64,000 nt of DNA, taken from NCBI GenBank assembly GCA_030159075.1, contig BROG01000531.1, positions 257,001 to 321,000 on the forward strand, written 5' to 3'. Shown piece by piece: positions 1 to 13,700 of this stretch. The translations under genes and the position numbers were made by a program. This DNA is from Atrina japonica (Eukaryota; Mollusca; Bivalvia; Pterioida; Pinnidae). The notes beneath the pieces were generated by a model. That model saw nothing but the letters and a program-made list of their open reading frames with translations. It searched no databases and was not told where the DNA came from. The number at the start of each line of letters is the position of its first letter. The first letter of the stretch is position 1.

Positions 1-2590
1 AGACCATTTGTCGGTATTCTTTACGAGAACTTATGTACGATACTTCATACTGATATCTACATACTAAATATCTGGACTTTTCCACTCCTGGTTGTTTTTT
101 GTTTTTAATATATCGTACAACAAATTCATGAGAATTCCAGAAAGTATTTAACAATACATTATGTATTAAAAAAAATTCAATTTACCTTAAACAGATCAGA
201 CTTAACATTTTAGTTAACAAAGAACAAAAAGTGATTACTGTTGATAACTATAAAGCTAATGCTCATGTAAGGTGACCTACAGATTATTCTGACTGTGTAA
301 CCTGTATACAAGAGCACCTCTTTGAAAAGGTCTGCAGCAGCAGCAGTATATATGCTGTAGAATCAGAAAATTCCGTTGTGGTTTAAATTTCACTGTTTTC
401 ATTTGTCAACAAAATTTAAACAGAATTTACATAAATTATACCTAGTAATAATAATAGGTTCGTTTACAAACAGGTTTTTTATTTCAACAAATTTTAATGT
501 CAACGAATTTGTTTTATTTCTAAAACAATGAAATTTTAATCCCACAAAATTTTCTAATTCTACAGTAATGAAACCTAAAGCCACAAAATTTGAAAAACAT
601 TATGGAAGTGATGAAAATAAAAAAGTCTGAAAATACTACTCCATACATTTACCTGACAAGTTTTAACCCTGTTTAATTTTCACCCACAGATAAAAAATGA
701 TTGCAAAAATTTGTAGTAATTGAAGGATAGACTTTCGAGCCATCCACATGACTGATAACTTAGGGTGAAATCAAGATGAGATTCATATGTTTTTGGTTTT
801 TTGGGTGAAAAAATAAGGGGACAAAACTTCCAAGGTAAACTGTTTTTACTTACAGCCGATTTTCAAATATGATCTGCTAAAAAGAATAATTCTTCAGCGA
901 TGCTGATTAAAGGAATATTGGTCCCAATCTTTGAAATAGAGTCACCTGCTTGCAATGGACATGATACGTAACAGACATAATACTATTTTGTACTTATAAT
1001 ACTGTAGCACTGTGATATTGTATACCTGGACATTTTTGCCATTTGTTTTTACCCTTTACGACAGAAAGCAAATTCACAGGTTCTGAAATTTGCCTTAAAT
1101 CATCATACTCACATGAATGACATGCATGTCCACGTTTCAATTATCTAGAAGCTTGAAAATTTCACTTTCATTGTTAATTCACCTTCTCATCCGCGGACAA
1201 AAAAAGGTGAAAATTAAAACAGGTGCAAATTTCCAGGTATGCAGTAATCACTTTCTTTGGCAAATTAAAAAAAAACAACCAAGAACTAAAAAAAAAAAGT
1301 CAATAGTTTTGAAATTGTAAACAACAAATCATGTAAATGCTAGGTGTCTATCACTTCAATGCTTTAGTTCTCAATTCTTATTAAAAAGAAAATCTCAAAA
1401 ACAATGAAAAAAGGCAAATATAAGGTACTCTGTAATTCTGAACTTAACCGCTAATATTCTTCTGTTGAGATGACCTAAAGCTAGGTTGTGCATAACAATA
1501 AAGATTTTTACCCCTACTTTACCCATCTTTTGGAGATGCATCTGCCTGCATACACCCCAAACTGGCATTTAGATTGGTCTGTTATATTGTCTGGAAGAGT
1601 CTATTCATTAGTTGAGGGAGACGCACGTAAGTTGATATCAACTGAATCTATCAAATATCTAGCAACTAGCCTTCTCCTTCTTGGTTAATTAATTTTAAAA
1701 TAATTCACTGTGATTGGTCAATAAAGTCACATGACAGAATTTATATATCAAATGTGTATTCACCTTACCTATTCTTTGTCTTCAAGCAATCTCACCCCAC
1801 TGACCAAAACAACATTAAAAAGTTGTCAGATGACATCATAGCCCCCTGGTGGCAGTAATGTATTTCAGACACTGAAACTGTTACCGATTTTAAGAAGCAG
1901 ATCAAATGGCATTATCTAAGTCATAAGGTCAGAGGTCATAGTACCATCTGTCTTTAACAAGATGCTCTGTGGATACTTCTAGGATTATTTGACAAATATT
2001 ACAGAATGGCAAAAGTTCACTGTGAGCCAAGCTCAATGACCTATGGAATTAACGGTTTTTCGAAGACAAGACATTTTAGGTCTTTTGAAATGTTGAAGTA
2101 TTGAAAAAGAGACTAAGGCTCTTTGTACAGATGTGCAGAAATCTGTGGAAAAAACCTCATCAACCCCTGAAGTCACATTTAGACCTGCCTATTTCAAAGA
2201 ATGCTTAAGTCCACTGTCAGAATACAGGGGTGTTTTTTACAAGCAATATGAACTTGTTCTGACATACTTTTCATTGATTTGAGCAAATCTAAATGTGACC
2301 ACAGGGTTAAAGACCTTAATTCTCACTTCAGAGATATATCTGAGGGAGGGGGGAAGAAAGGAGTCGGTTACTTCTGAAAAATTTATAGAACATGAAATAC
2401 AACTCTGATACAGACACAAATTTGGATTTATCACATTTTTTGGTTTTAGCTATATCAACAGGAAGTTTACGAACAATCACAAAATATTGCAGAATTTTAT
2501 GTCAATGACGAGAGTCAAAAAAGGTTACTCCAGCTTTTTTTAAGTAACATGAGGAATGTGAAATAATCGACTTATAATGTGTAATTATAT
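1..2590. other. Region beyond the 3' end of the zinc-finger gene
   Basis: No gene is visible. Contents are the GTATACCTG repeat at 1018-1248, a possible decayed short palindromic repeat at 1526-1625, and otherwise unique AT-rich DNA. The distal 3' UTR could reach into it, but no clear poly(A) site was identified. Confidence 0.6.
1018..1248 (+). repeat. Dispersed repeat 'GTATACCTG', copy 1
   Basis: It begins near 'ttgtatacctggacattttt' and ends 'tttccaggtatgcagt', so its tips are inverted. Copies are at 18012-18240 and 47057-47560 (split by a SINE), and a fragment is near 40950-41030. Confidence 0.6.
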
Positions 2591-2594
2591 ATAG

Positions 2595-2765
2595 GTCAAC
2601 ATTCTGTAGAATTACTGGCTAGTAATATGTAGAATTACTGGCTGATAATATGTAGGACTACTGGCCAATAGGCTAACATGTACAATTTTGGTGGTAACAA
2701 GTGGAATGACTGTCATAAGTACTGTAATTTATAGAATTACTGGATAAAATGTGAAATTACTGGAG
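2595..2765 (+). repeat. Short tandem repeat around 'GTAGAATTACTGGCT'
   Basis: About five irregular repeats of a roughly 23-30 bp unit containing 'gtagaattactgg', lying in the 3' region of the zinc-finger gene. Confidence 0.6.
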
Positions 2766-2899
2766 AGTTTTAGTGAGGAACTATTTACGAGTATCATACA
2801 GAATATGTTAACAAGCAGAACAACTAAACTGTGACTTGAAATTTTGATACGTAAATTAATAAAATGTACATGTATATGATCACATCTACTTCCTGTTAA

Positions 2900-3158
2900 C
2901 AATACACTGCGGGCATTAACATGTGCGGCAATACACTGCGGGCATAAACATGTGCCGCAATACACTGTGGGCATAAACATGTGCCACAACACACTACGGG
3001 CATTAACTTGTACTGTAATACACTGCGGGCATAAACATGTGCCGCAATACACTGCGAGCATAAACATGTGCCGCAATACACTGCGGGCATTAACTTGTGT
3101 CGCAATACACTGCGGGCATTAACTTGTACCACAATACACTGCGGGCATTAACTTGTGC
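2900..3158 (+). repeat. 29-bp minisatellite, nine copies
   Basis: The unit resembles CAATACACTGCGGGCATTAA followed by CATGTGCGG. Copies differ at a few sites (cataaac/cattaac; gtgccg/gtactg). A stray half unit recurs at 3345-3365. It lies 460-720 bp beyond the zinc-finger stop codon. Confidence 0.9.
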
Positions 3159-3164
3159 ATGAAC

Positions 3165-3560
3165 ATCAAGATGAAAACCTCATGGTGAATTTATCAAGTA
3201 CATGTACACAGGTACATGTTAATAATGTGTGGGAATACTGGTCAGAAACAATAATATCGACTGGTATGATGACATCACGAGCCATGCGATCAGTTTGTTG
3301 ACCAATCAGAAACAATAATAATATTGACTGGTATAATAACATTACCCTGCGGGCATTAACATGTGTTTGAACATTAACATGAAAACTTCATGGTAAATTT
3401 ATCAAGTACACACATACTTGTTAATAGCGTGTGGGAATACTGGTCGGAGGCAATAATATCGACTGGTATGATGACATTATGAGCCATATGATTGGTCAAT
3501 AATAATGATATCGACAAGTATGATGATTTTATAAGGCATATGATTGGTCTGTTGACCAAT
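3165..3560 (+). repeat. Roughly 200-bp direct duplication
   Basis: 'Catcaagatgaaaacctcat...gtgtgggaatactggtcag...caataatatcgactggtatg' at 3165-3345 recurs at 3370-3560 with small changes. A GATATCGAC/AATATTGAC motif repeats within each. Confidence 0.65.
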
Positions 3561-3621
3561 TAGAAACAATAATAATATCAACAGGTATTATGAAATTACC
3601 AGCCATATGATTTTCTATCAA

Positions 3622-4140
3622 TTAACATGTCTCATTAAAGTTATAGGAACTTCCCATGTTTGTAACCATCTCACTATCATTGTAATCATCATCATCATTA
3701 TCATCATCAGATGATGATGATGATGACAAACACTCCTGTGACACCTCATCATCTACAGATGACGGAAAATCTACTGCAGTATCACAGCTATCATAGTCGT
3801 TATAACTGTCATAATTCTGAAATGCTAAATTCCCAAGGAGATCCTCCTCATTGCTGTAATCATCCTCATCAAATTCATCATCCTCAGACGCTATACTCAT
3901 GTCCTTGTTTTCTCCAACACTCAACACCAACCCCCCTGTCTCACCGTCATGTGTTAAATTAGCTCTGTTGACCGAGTTATCTCCCCCTTTCTGTCTCCGA
4001 ATCTTCAGGTGGAGGAGGTATTCCTCTGCCTCTGGGTGTGATTTCTCCACATGAAATTTCAAACTTCTTTTATGTTCAAACATTTCATCACATTTTTGAC
4101 ATCTGTATCCAACTTCTCCCTCATGGAACCTCATGTGATT
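3622..4140 (-). CDS. Zinc-finger gene, last coding exon (fingers 8-9, acidic tail, stop)
   Basis: The acceptor is TCTGTTTCAG. It encodes residues 780-951: the end of finger 8, finger 9 (793-814, with H-x4-H spacing), a basic stretch (KIRRQK), then two strongly acidic segments and a run of serines, ending at a TAA. The acidic tail could act as a transactivation or protein-contact region; that is inference. Confidence 0.9.
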   Translation of the reverse strand, partial: NHMRFHEGEVGYRCQKCDEMFEHKRSLKFHVEKSHPEAEEYLLHLKIRRQKGGDNSVNRANLTHDGETGGLVLSVGENKDMSIASEDDEFDEDDYSNEEDLLGNLAFQNYDSYNDYDSCDTAVDFPSSVDDEVSQECLSSSSSSDDDNDDDDYNDSEMVTNMGSSYNFNETC

Positions 4141-4627
4141 CTGAAACAGAAAAGAAATGATTAAAATCCAGGGTTTTTTTATTTGTGGTTTTGGAAGTCT
4201 GGTATAAGGCCTCATTCCAATTAGTAAAATGGTTATCATTTTTTCCAAATTTAAAGCCAGTAAATTCCCAGTTTTAACCTCTGTGAGAAAAAAGTGCTTA
4301 ATTAACCCCCCCCCCAAAAAAAAAAAAAAAAAACAACAACAAGTAAATGATAGCAAATATAGTTAAACCTTTTTAGCAAACAAGATACAAAGCCAGCATT
4401 GTAAATTTGAATAAATAAAACAATGAAATATATCAGAGAAATTATATTCATATATACATTAAAACCTGCTATAGTGGTCACCTGTATATAAGGATTACCT
4501 GTTTATAAAGGCCAATTTTTTCATGTCCCTTTACTGCATACTTACTACATTGAACCTGTGTATAAGGGTCACCTGCACATAAAGGTAAATATTTTCTTGT
4601 CCCTTGGGTGGCCCCTATATACAGGTT

Positions 4628-4708
<81 letters not shown>

Positions 4709-7700
4709 ACACACTCTCACACACACACACACACACACACATGGTCAACTCCACTTATAACGAGACCACATGTAACGAAATACTGGTTACAGTGAGGATA
4801 CATCTCTTCCCCGTGCATTTCTAACATTATTCTTATTATATGAATCTGAATAACGAAATCCGGCTATAATGAAGATTGAATCCATCTCTTTTCCATTTCT
4901 CTATAAGTGGAGTTGACTGTATTTCTACATGTTCTAATGCTGTTTGATTTTTCCCAACTTCTAGAAAAACATGACAAATTCCCATTGGAAAGGGACAAGC
5001 CTCTGTATCAGGAGGGTAGAAAAACCCTGGAATCCATATTTTCAAGGAAGCACATGCCGATCTGAGCACAGTAGCAGCTGGATTTGCGGTATTTATCTAT
5101 CCTGTCATCCCTACAGACAAGAATGGGCATGGTAGCACATGCTGACCTAAGCACAGTAGCAACTGAATTTTCTGTATTTATCTATCCTGGCATCCCTACA
5201 GACAACAATGGACTTGGTAGCACATGCTGACCTAAGCACACTAGCAGCTGAAATTGACGTATTTATCTATCCTGTCATCCCTACAGACAATGATGGGCAT
5301 GATAGCACATGCTGATCTACGCACTAGCAGTGAAATTTGCTGTATTTATCTATCCTGTCATCCCTACTGACAACTGCATTTTTGAAATATTTAGAAATAA
5401 AATTGATCGTCTAACTGATTTTACCCACCATCTATCCTCGTTAAATACATGTTTATACAACAATTAGTGTCTTTATACATGTCACTTGGTTTGCTAAATC
5501 CAGCGGGAGCTGTTTGTATTTTATATCTGGGAGATATACACATGTAATTAACTGTTTTCAGTATAATAATTTAGTTTTAAGATAATTTTGTCTTTAATGT
5601 GGTTAAGAAATATGTTAAGCTAAATCGCTGGTTCAACTAAGAAAATGTCGCCAATTACACTTGAAATTAGGAAAACAACTTGATGTACATATACATGTAA
5701 TTATATTAAAACATTTCATTGAATAAAATTGCTGATTCTATATACTGGGGTTCCAATCTTCTAGAATTGGCTCTCGATCATCTTACACCCGCTGTGTCCA
5801 AAAGCAATGTAATGATCCAGAGAGCTTTTAAGATTAAACGTTTTTCCAGATGTAAGATGATATACCTCCTCAGGCAAATAAATATCTCCTTACACTTTGA
5901 ATTCTATTTGGGTCTGCAACTGCGATCTTACACAAGTGACTGAGTACTTATTGGAAAAACATTTGGTTAACCGGTTAATAGAAACAGACCGATTTGACAA
6001 CCCTAGTTTTGATATAAAAGTCTTACCCGGAGGTGAGTGGCTTGATTAAAGCCTTTGTTGCAAACTGTACACATGTGATCTTTGGTTTCTTGGTGGATCT
6101 TAAGGTGCATTGACAAATTGAACTTGTCAGTGAAAGATTTGTTGCACTTTGCACATTTATATGGGCGTTCCCCTCGATGTTTCCTCATATGTTTCTCGTA
6201 ATGAGCTTTCCTGTTGGAAGGAGAAAAGTAAATATCAGAAAAGATAAAACAGGAAAAGATTACAAAAGTCGGGATTATCATCATGTCAAGTAATACGATA
6301 CATCCGGTAATTAGTTTGGGAATTATCACAGTGTCTAGTGTAGTGGTGCAGAGCGTGTCGACCCAGATAGCTCAGTTAGTAGGAGTGTCCAGCTAGTGTT
6401 CAGAAGGTCCTTGATGTCAAGATGCTGTGAGGGAGTGATATCAAGGTGCTGTGAGGGAGTGATATCAAGGTGCTGTGAGGGAGTGATATCAAGGTGCTGT
6501 GAGGGAGTGATATCAAGGTGCTGTGAGGGAGTGATATCAAGGTGCTGTGAGGGAGTGATATCAAGGTGCTGTGAGGGAGTGATGTCAAGATGCTGTGAGG
6601 GAGTGATATCAAGGTGCTGTGAGAAGTGATATTAAAATACTGTCAGGTAGTGATATCAAGGTAGTGATATCAAAATGATGTGAGGGAGTGATATCAAGAT
6701 GATTTGAGGTAGTGATATCAAGATGATGTCAGGTAGTAATATCAAAATGATGTGAGGGAGTAATATCAAGATGATGTGAGGTAGTGATATCAAAATGAAG
6801 CGAGGGAGTGATATCAAGATGCTGTGAGGGAGTAATATCAAGATGCTGTGAGGGAGTGATATCAAAATGATGTGAGGTAGTGATAACAAGATGCTGTGAG
6901 GTAGTGACAACAAGATGTCGAGAGAGTGTGATATCAAGATGCTGTGAGGGAGTGATATCAAGATGCTGTCAGGTAGTGATATCAAAATGATGTGAGGTAG
7001 CGATATCAAGATGATGTCAGGGAGTGATAACAAGGTGCTGTGAGAAGTGATATCAAGATGCTGTCAGGGAGTGATATCAAGATGCTGTCAGGGAGTGATA
7101 TCAAGATGCTGTCAGGGAGTGATATCAAAATGATGTGAGGGAGTGATATCAAGATGTCGAGAGAGTGTGATATCAAGATACCATGAGAGAATGATATCCA
7201 AATGCAGTGCAGGAGTGATATCAAGATCAAGGTGCTTTAAGGGAGTTATCAAGGTGTTGGGAGGGAGTGATATAAAGATACTAAGAGGAAGGATATCAAA
7301 ATTAGAATCAATTTAGACTTACCTACTGAAGCCACCGCCACAAATTTCACATCTAAATGGTTTGTCATCTGTGTGTGTAGTCAGGTGAAGCTTAAGCCCA
7401 TTACTTTGACGGAATGTTTTGTGACAAAAATGACATCCATACGGTCTGTCGCCTTCAGCAAAAACGAAAAAATAAACGTTAATAATGGCTACTGATCTAA
7501 AAGATCGGGCTTCATGCCAACATTAGCGATTATTTGTATAGCCTAATGCAAAATTTACATTCAATTTTTCCTTCATTTTACAGATTAAAGATATGCTCGA
7601 GATGTAAAAGGGTAGATAAATGGGTAAATAAAGAATAGAAAATGCTTAAAACAAACAAATTCATGAGGAATTATGCTCTGTCACAAAGCAAAACAAAAAA

Positions 7701-10700
7701 CTAAATGTACAGGGCTCTACAACACTAAAAAATTCAGTCTTCATTTGGCCAGTGAACCAGAAATTTTACTAGCCAGCCTGAAACTTTTACTCGTCGATAT
7801 ATATAAATACAGTAGAACTTCGATGAGTCGAACTTCAATGAGTCGAATTTCTCGTTGTTTCGAACTTTTTACAAAGTCCCGATTTATTTCATTATATATC
7901 CTTACTAAAGAACAATTTATAAATCAAACTTTCATGAGTCGAATTTCTCGGTGTGTCGAACAAAACTGGCAGTCCCATCACTGTAAAAACATTGAAAATT
8001 CATACAAATAAATCGAAGTCGAAGTTTACCTGTATACAAGATGTAAATTACCCCGTGGCGATTTTCACACCTATCCGACTACGTTGAACAATGGACACGT
8101 GTTTATTGATAAACACCCAGGACAGTATAAAAATAACAACATGATTTAAGTAATTAAATGTAATAAGCAGACGCTAATTTATTATTGATTATTTGCGACT
8201 GTGTCAGACTCAAATATGCAAATTACCGGCGGTTGTGTTGGTTGTTTACCATCTCGTAGCTTGGGTCATTATAAGTTACCGATTTGTAAAAACAAAATGA
8301 AATGACCCGATAATATACAGTAAGCATTTTCTACTCAAACTCAAAGTGTCACTTGTAAAGAAAAAACAGAATGAAATGACCGGTATCGGCAATTTGATGT
8401 GAAAAAAAAAATATTTTAATGTGTAGTGACTAGTGCTGCATGATACATGTATTGACTTTCGTTTTGTGTTGATAATCTGTAAATTCATGTGTCGGATGTG
8501 ATTGAACACAAGGGTATACTATAAATAGACACTGGTTTTAACTAAATTATTTTGATTACTTTCGTCTTTTTACTTTGTTTGTGTACGTAATTATGTATGC
8601 AAATGATTTAATAATTATGATAAATATTGCAATTAAATTGGTGACAAATTATTTTTCTGCAGAATGTTTGGATTTATTCTCCGAGTACAAAATAAATACA
8701 TTGTATCTACATTAAATAGGCCGTAAATGATTTTAGTCGATTAGATTCTAAGTCATGATCCCAGCACCTATACAGTTACACAGTCACGTACAATAGATTT
8801 TTTGTGTGGCATGTCGTTATGGAGATAGTGCACTGAGTAAATTTTAGATCACCATTCATAAGTCGAAGTCCCGATGTTTCGAACTTTTTTAGGCGGTCCC
8901 TTGAACTTCGACTTATCGAAGTTCTACTGTATAATATATATAGATATATATAAAATGTGAATATGTTTTTGTTAAAAAAAATTCTGCTGGATGAAATGAA
9001 ATAAAACATTAATTCAATCCATTTAAAACAAGATGATTAACTGTTGTCCATTTTTTAATAAATCCGGTAGTGTTAATATGCCTATATTTTTCATATTTGT
9101 TGCTCTAATATTGAGGCACACTTAAACTCTGTTTTTTAATTTATTACGACGGTTTCTTTTTGACAGAATTTACAAAACACAGTGTCTGCCCACAAGAATT
9201 TGAAATTTTATCTGTAAGTTAAAATCGAGAGTCAAACACCCAATCATCAGACAAACACCTATAAAGTTCTTAATAAGGTTTTTGTCCGACAAACGGGTGT
9301 TTGACTCTCGATTTTAATTTACAAATAAAATTTCAAATTCCGGCTGTGTCTGTGGTCTGCCCGCCCTCCTCGTCGAACACTAGCCATAACTTGGTTCCGG
9401 TATTCCTGAAACACAACGTTTAAATTTGCTAGTGTCCATTGAAGAGGTAGATGCTTCTGTTGAAATCGACACTGAAAAGAAAATGTCATTATGTTCTATT
9501 TGGAAAATTTCAAGTCGAAAACATGACAGCATACAATGTGTTTTTATACAGTAATCAACGTGAGTTAGACGCTCTAGTTTATCGAAACTGAAAAGCCAAA
9601 TTGGTTGTTGTAAAGCGCGTAACAGGTCATGATTTTTATAATGTAATTTCACAGTGAAAACGGACAAACTTTGATTTCCGGCTCGGGAAAAAACTGGTCG
9701 CAATGTGGCAACTGAATTAGAATAAAGACTCGCCAAAACCTAAAATATGGTCGCATTGTAGAGCGCTGATGTCCATAATGGCTACAGATTTGTACGACAG
9801 GCTCTACATCATGCCAGCATTAGAAATTATTTGTATAATCTGCTGCAATATATTGTGTCTGGTTGTTTTCACAATTTGAAATCATTATACATATTTTTTC
9901 TGTGTTAATTCCATCCTTATTTTTCTTTCCAGAGGTAATTTTTGCTTTCATTTTGTACTGCAGCAAAATAAGCAAGGATTAATAAGAGGGCCAAAATATT
10001 CAGACATGTATATACTATGCTGATCTAGATTACATGTTCATATGCAGAATTGAAAAATGTCTAATGCAAACCATACCAGGTGGAATTTTACTGGGTCAGA
10101 TCACATGAGACAATTCACTTATTTTTATGCCCTAATATTGAACATACAGGTCAGATAGAGAGATGGCACATATTGTTTTGGTCCAATTGTTTGTCAAATT
10201 TATTTTCTTATGAAAAAATTAGTTTTCTTTTTTCAAACACTATCCAAATTAGGTATCTTGGTATTTAATGGGAGCTCAGATGAGTTCAATTATAACCAAA
10301 CATTTGTCAATATTTGCCTGAATTCTGGGTCTTATCTTTTTTTTTCAATTACAAATCACACACTCAAGATAAGTAAAATTCAACATACAAAAATTGAAAT
10401 GAATTTGGGTCCATCAGAAAAACAGGTACCATTCTACTTTACATTCAACTAGTTTTGGACCGAAGTTTTTGAATCAACACAAAATATACTACCTGTCTCA
10501 AAGTCAACACATCTTTTCTTTAACTCATCTACCCCTAAAGATGTATTTGGACTGGTCTAAGTCAGAAGAGTCCATTGTTTTTCAGGGGTTGATCAGCTAT
10601 CCTCTACAGACACCAGACTATACTAACCAGTGTGTATTCTCATGTGGATTATCAATTGCGTTTTTCTTGTGAAAGAGTTCCCACATTCCTCACAGCTGTA

Positions 10701-13700
10701 AAGTTTCTCTCCTGTGTGCATTCGCTGGTGGATGGTGAGATTCTGCACCTCCGCAAACTCAGCACCACATATGGAGCACCTAGAACACATATATATTGAT
10801 TTATTAAATGCGTTTGTGGTATTGTTGATTTACACTGCACAAAGAATTTTTAAAGTGACTACCACCAATATGAATAAACCATAACTACATTTTGACACAA
10901 AACAATCTGTGAAAAACCACCTTTTAGATTACACAAAAAAAAAGTGTAGGAACATATATTTTCCGATATCTATGAAAATGACAAATTTAGATCATACATC
11001 TATGTTAATCACTCAAATGCAATCAGTTTTTCAATCCATAGAGCCATTCTGAAGGACAAGATTTTAAAAGAAGGGTACAAACCCCCCCCCTCCCCCCACC
11101 CCACCCAAACCTATTTTGCCTCACACTAGATCCACTCGAGCTGATCTGGCTGGGAAAATATAAACTTGGTTACAGGACTTTGGGTACTTGCTTCCTTTAA
11201 AGTTTCATTAAAATCCCTTCAACGTTGTCAGAGAAGAAGTTAAAAATGTGAAAAGTTTTAGAACCAAACTTAAGAATGTGACCATTTTACAAAGAATTAC
11301 AACTTATAATTTACAGCAAAATCTAGAGCCTGTTTCTTCAAGAAGTCGTAAGTCTTAAGTCATTTGATTTTAAAGAGGCATTAGCTGTGTTTTTTTTTTT
11401 AAAATAACCTTCCTTTTTTATTGCTTAGATTGATATACACTAATAAAAAAGATATACATAGGCATAAAAATTCTTAAATTCCTATATATTTCATGAAAAT
11501 TGCATGAGAAACCCAGGTTTGGCACTTTTTCAATTGCAGTTGATTAACTCAACCTTACAATTTGTATATGAATTCCACACTGGATCTGACCTTATTTTCA
11601 CAAAATATATAGAAATTTAGCATTTTATGCCTGTGTATAACTCTTACTTGTTACACTACATCAAGTACACATAGTAAAAGTAGAAAAAATTGAAATAATT
11701 GTTTGGGGTAGCTAGTGCCCCTTTAAAACAAATCTTAGGACCGTTTTATCACCGCTACATTACATGTAAGTCAAGTCTTAAGGTATTTTCCCATATTATC
11801 AAAGAGGATCTTGATAGCTTATGAATACTTTTACCTGCCACATTTACATGACCTGCTACATTTACATGACCTGCTACATTTACATCACCTGATACATTTA
11901 CATCACCTGCCACATTTACATCACCTGCTACATTTACATGACTTGCTACATTTACATCACCTGCTACATTTACATCACCTGCCACATTTACATCACCTGC
12001 TACATTTACATCACCTGATACATTTACATCACTTGCTACATTTACATCACCTGCTACATTTACATCACATGATACATTTACATCACCTGCTACATTTACA
12101 TCACCTGCTACATTTACATCACCTGCTACATTTACATCACCTGCTACATTTACATCACCTGCTACATGACATCACATTTACATCACCTGATACATTACAT
12201 CACTTGCTACATATACACCTGCTACATTTACATGACCTTGCTTTACATATGCCACATTTACATCACCTGCTACATTTACATCACCTGCTACATTTACATC
12301 ACATGATACATTTACATCAAATGCCACATTTACATCACCTGCCACATTTACATCACCTGCTACATTTACATCACCTGCTACATTTACATCACCTGCTACA
12401 TTTACATCAAATGATACATTTACATCACCTGCTACATTTACATTTACATCAAATGATACATTTACATCACCTGCTACATTTACATCAAATGATACATTTA
12501 CATTTACATCACCTGCTACATTTACATCACCTTACATCTACATTTACATCACCTGCTACATTTACATCACCTGCTACATTTACATCACCTGCTACATTTA
12601 CATCACCTGCTATATTTACATCACCTGCCACATTTACATCACCTGCTACATTTACATCACCTGCTACATTTACATCACCTGCCACATTTACATCACCTGA
12701 TACACTTGCTCTTTGGGTCTGGTGAGCTAATGCAGGGATTTTCCACCCAATCCCAATTCATTTTTCCCAATTTGCAGTCAAAATCTCCCAATTAAAGTCA
12801 AATGACAATGAATTTGAAGAGATACTTGTACATGAATTTCGATCCGTATAGTTATATATTTATTTTTGGATTCCCCAATTTCAATAAAATGTTGCTACAA
12901 TTCCAAGTGCAAAATTCTGAGACCCGATTCCCAAAAGACTGTGGAAAATCTTTATAACGATAAAAATCCAACTGCACTCACTTGTGGTTCTTGGTTCCAA
13001 GTACAGGTTCTCGAGCATGAGTTCTCATGTGAATGTTTAGGTAACCTTGAGCCGTACAAACCTTCCCACAAATCTCGCATTTGAACTCTTCCTTCTCAAA
13101 GCTGTGCGCCCTCTCATGTACCTACGTAATAAACATTTCGTACAAGTTATCTGAAAATTACTATAGCTTAACAAATTTTGTTTAACGATATCTACAGAAT
13201 ACACTATAAAATCTACTTTTTTGTTTTTCAGATTTATTTTAGTCATGAAAAGATTGTTTTACCTAGTTTAACCTGGTATTTCCTGCACAATTTAAAGTTT
13301 ATTTTCTAACTTCTGTCAAGAATGTATATTGACACACGTATATTTTACTTTACTAAATATTTTTCAATTAAGAGTACAGGGGCACCTGTCAAGATGGACC
13401 AAAATAAATCATTGGATCAAAATAAATCATATTAAAGTAACAGTAAAATGATAACATCTCAGCAGAAATATCTAATACAATGTATATAATAAAAAGTTAA
13501 CAAGGGGTTACAATGGCTCTTTTTGGTTTAGAGTAGCAAACAAAAGACAACCACATTAGGTCATCATGAACCTTAGGCTCTGGTGACCTGGACCCAGTTA
13601 CACAACAGGTTGATAGCGTTAAAGTGAAGTTAACCAATGTTAAACCAATGGGCTAACAGTACGTTAAATTTAACGATGTGTTGTGCAACCGGGTCCTGAT

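Noticed and set aside
2729..3132. Cys-rich open frames (CGTCLCPQC repeats)
   Set aside because: They come from the 29-bp minisatellite, which cycles through all frames.
2900..3158. CRISPR-like regular repeats
   Set aside because: Units are contiguous with no unique spacers, and the DNA is eukaryotic; it is a minisatellite.
6396..7230. Open frames with ISRCCEGV or SLPHSILI repeats
   Set aside because: They are translations of the 24-bp minisatellite.
9380..9736. 118-codon minus-strand open frame
   Set aside because: There are no domain-like features, no in-phase splice sites to the zinc-finger exons, and it sits within an intron.
11811..12725. 304-codon His/Leu-rich open frame
   Set aside because: It is produced by an 18-bp satellite in an intron of the opposite-strand zinc-finger gene; no splice or start context.
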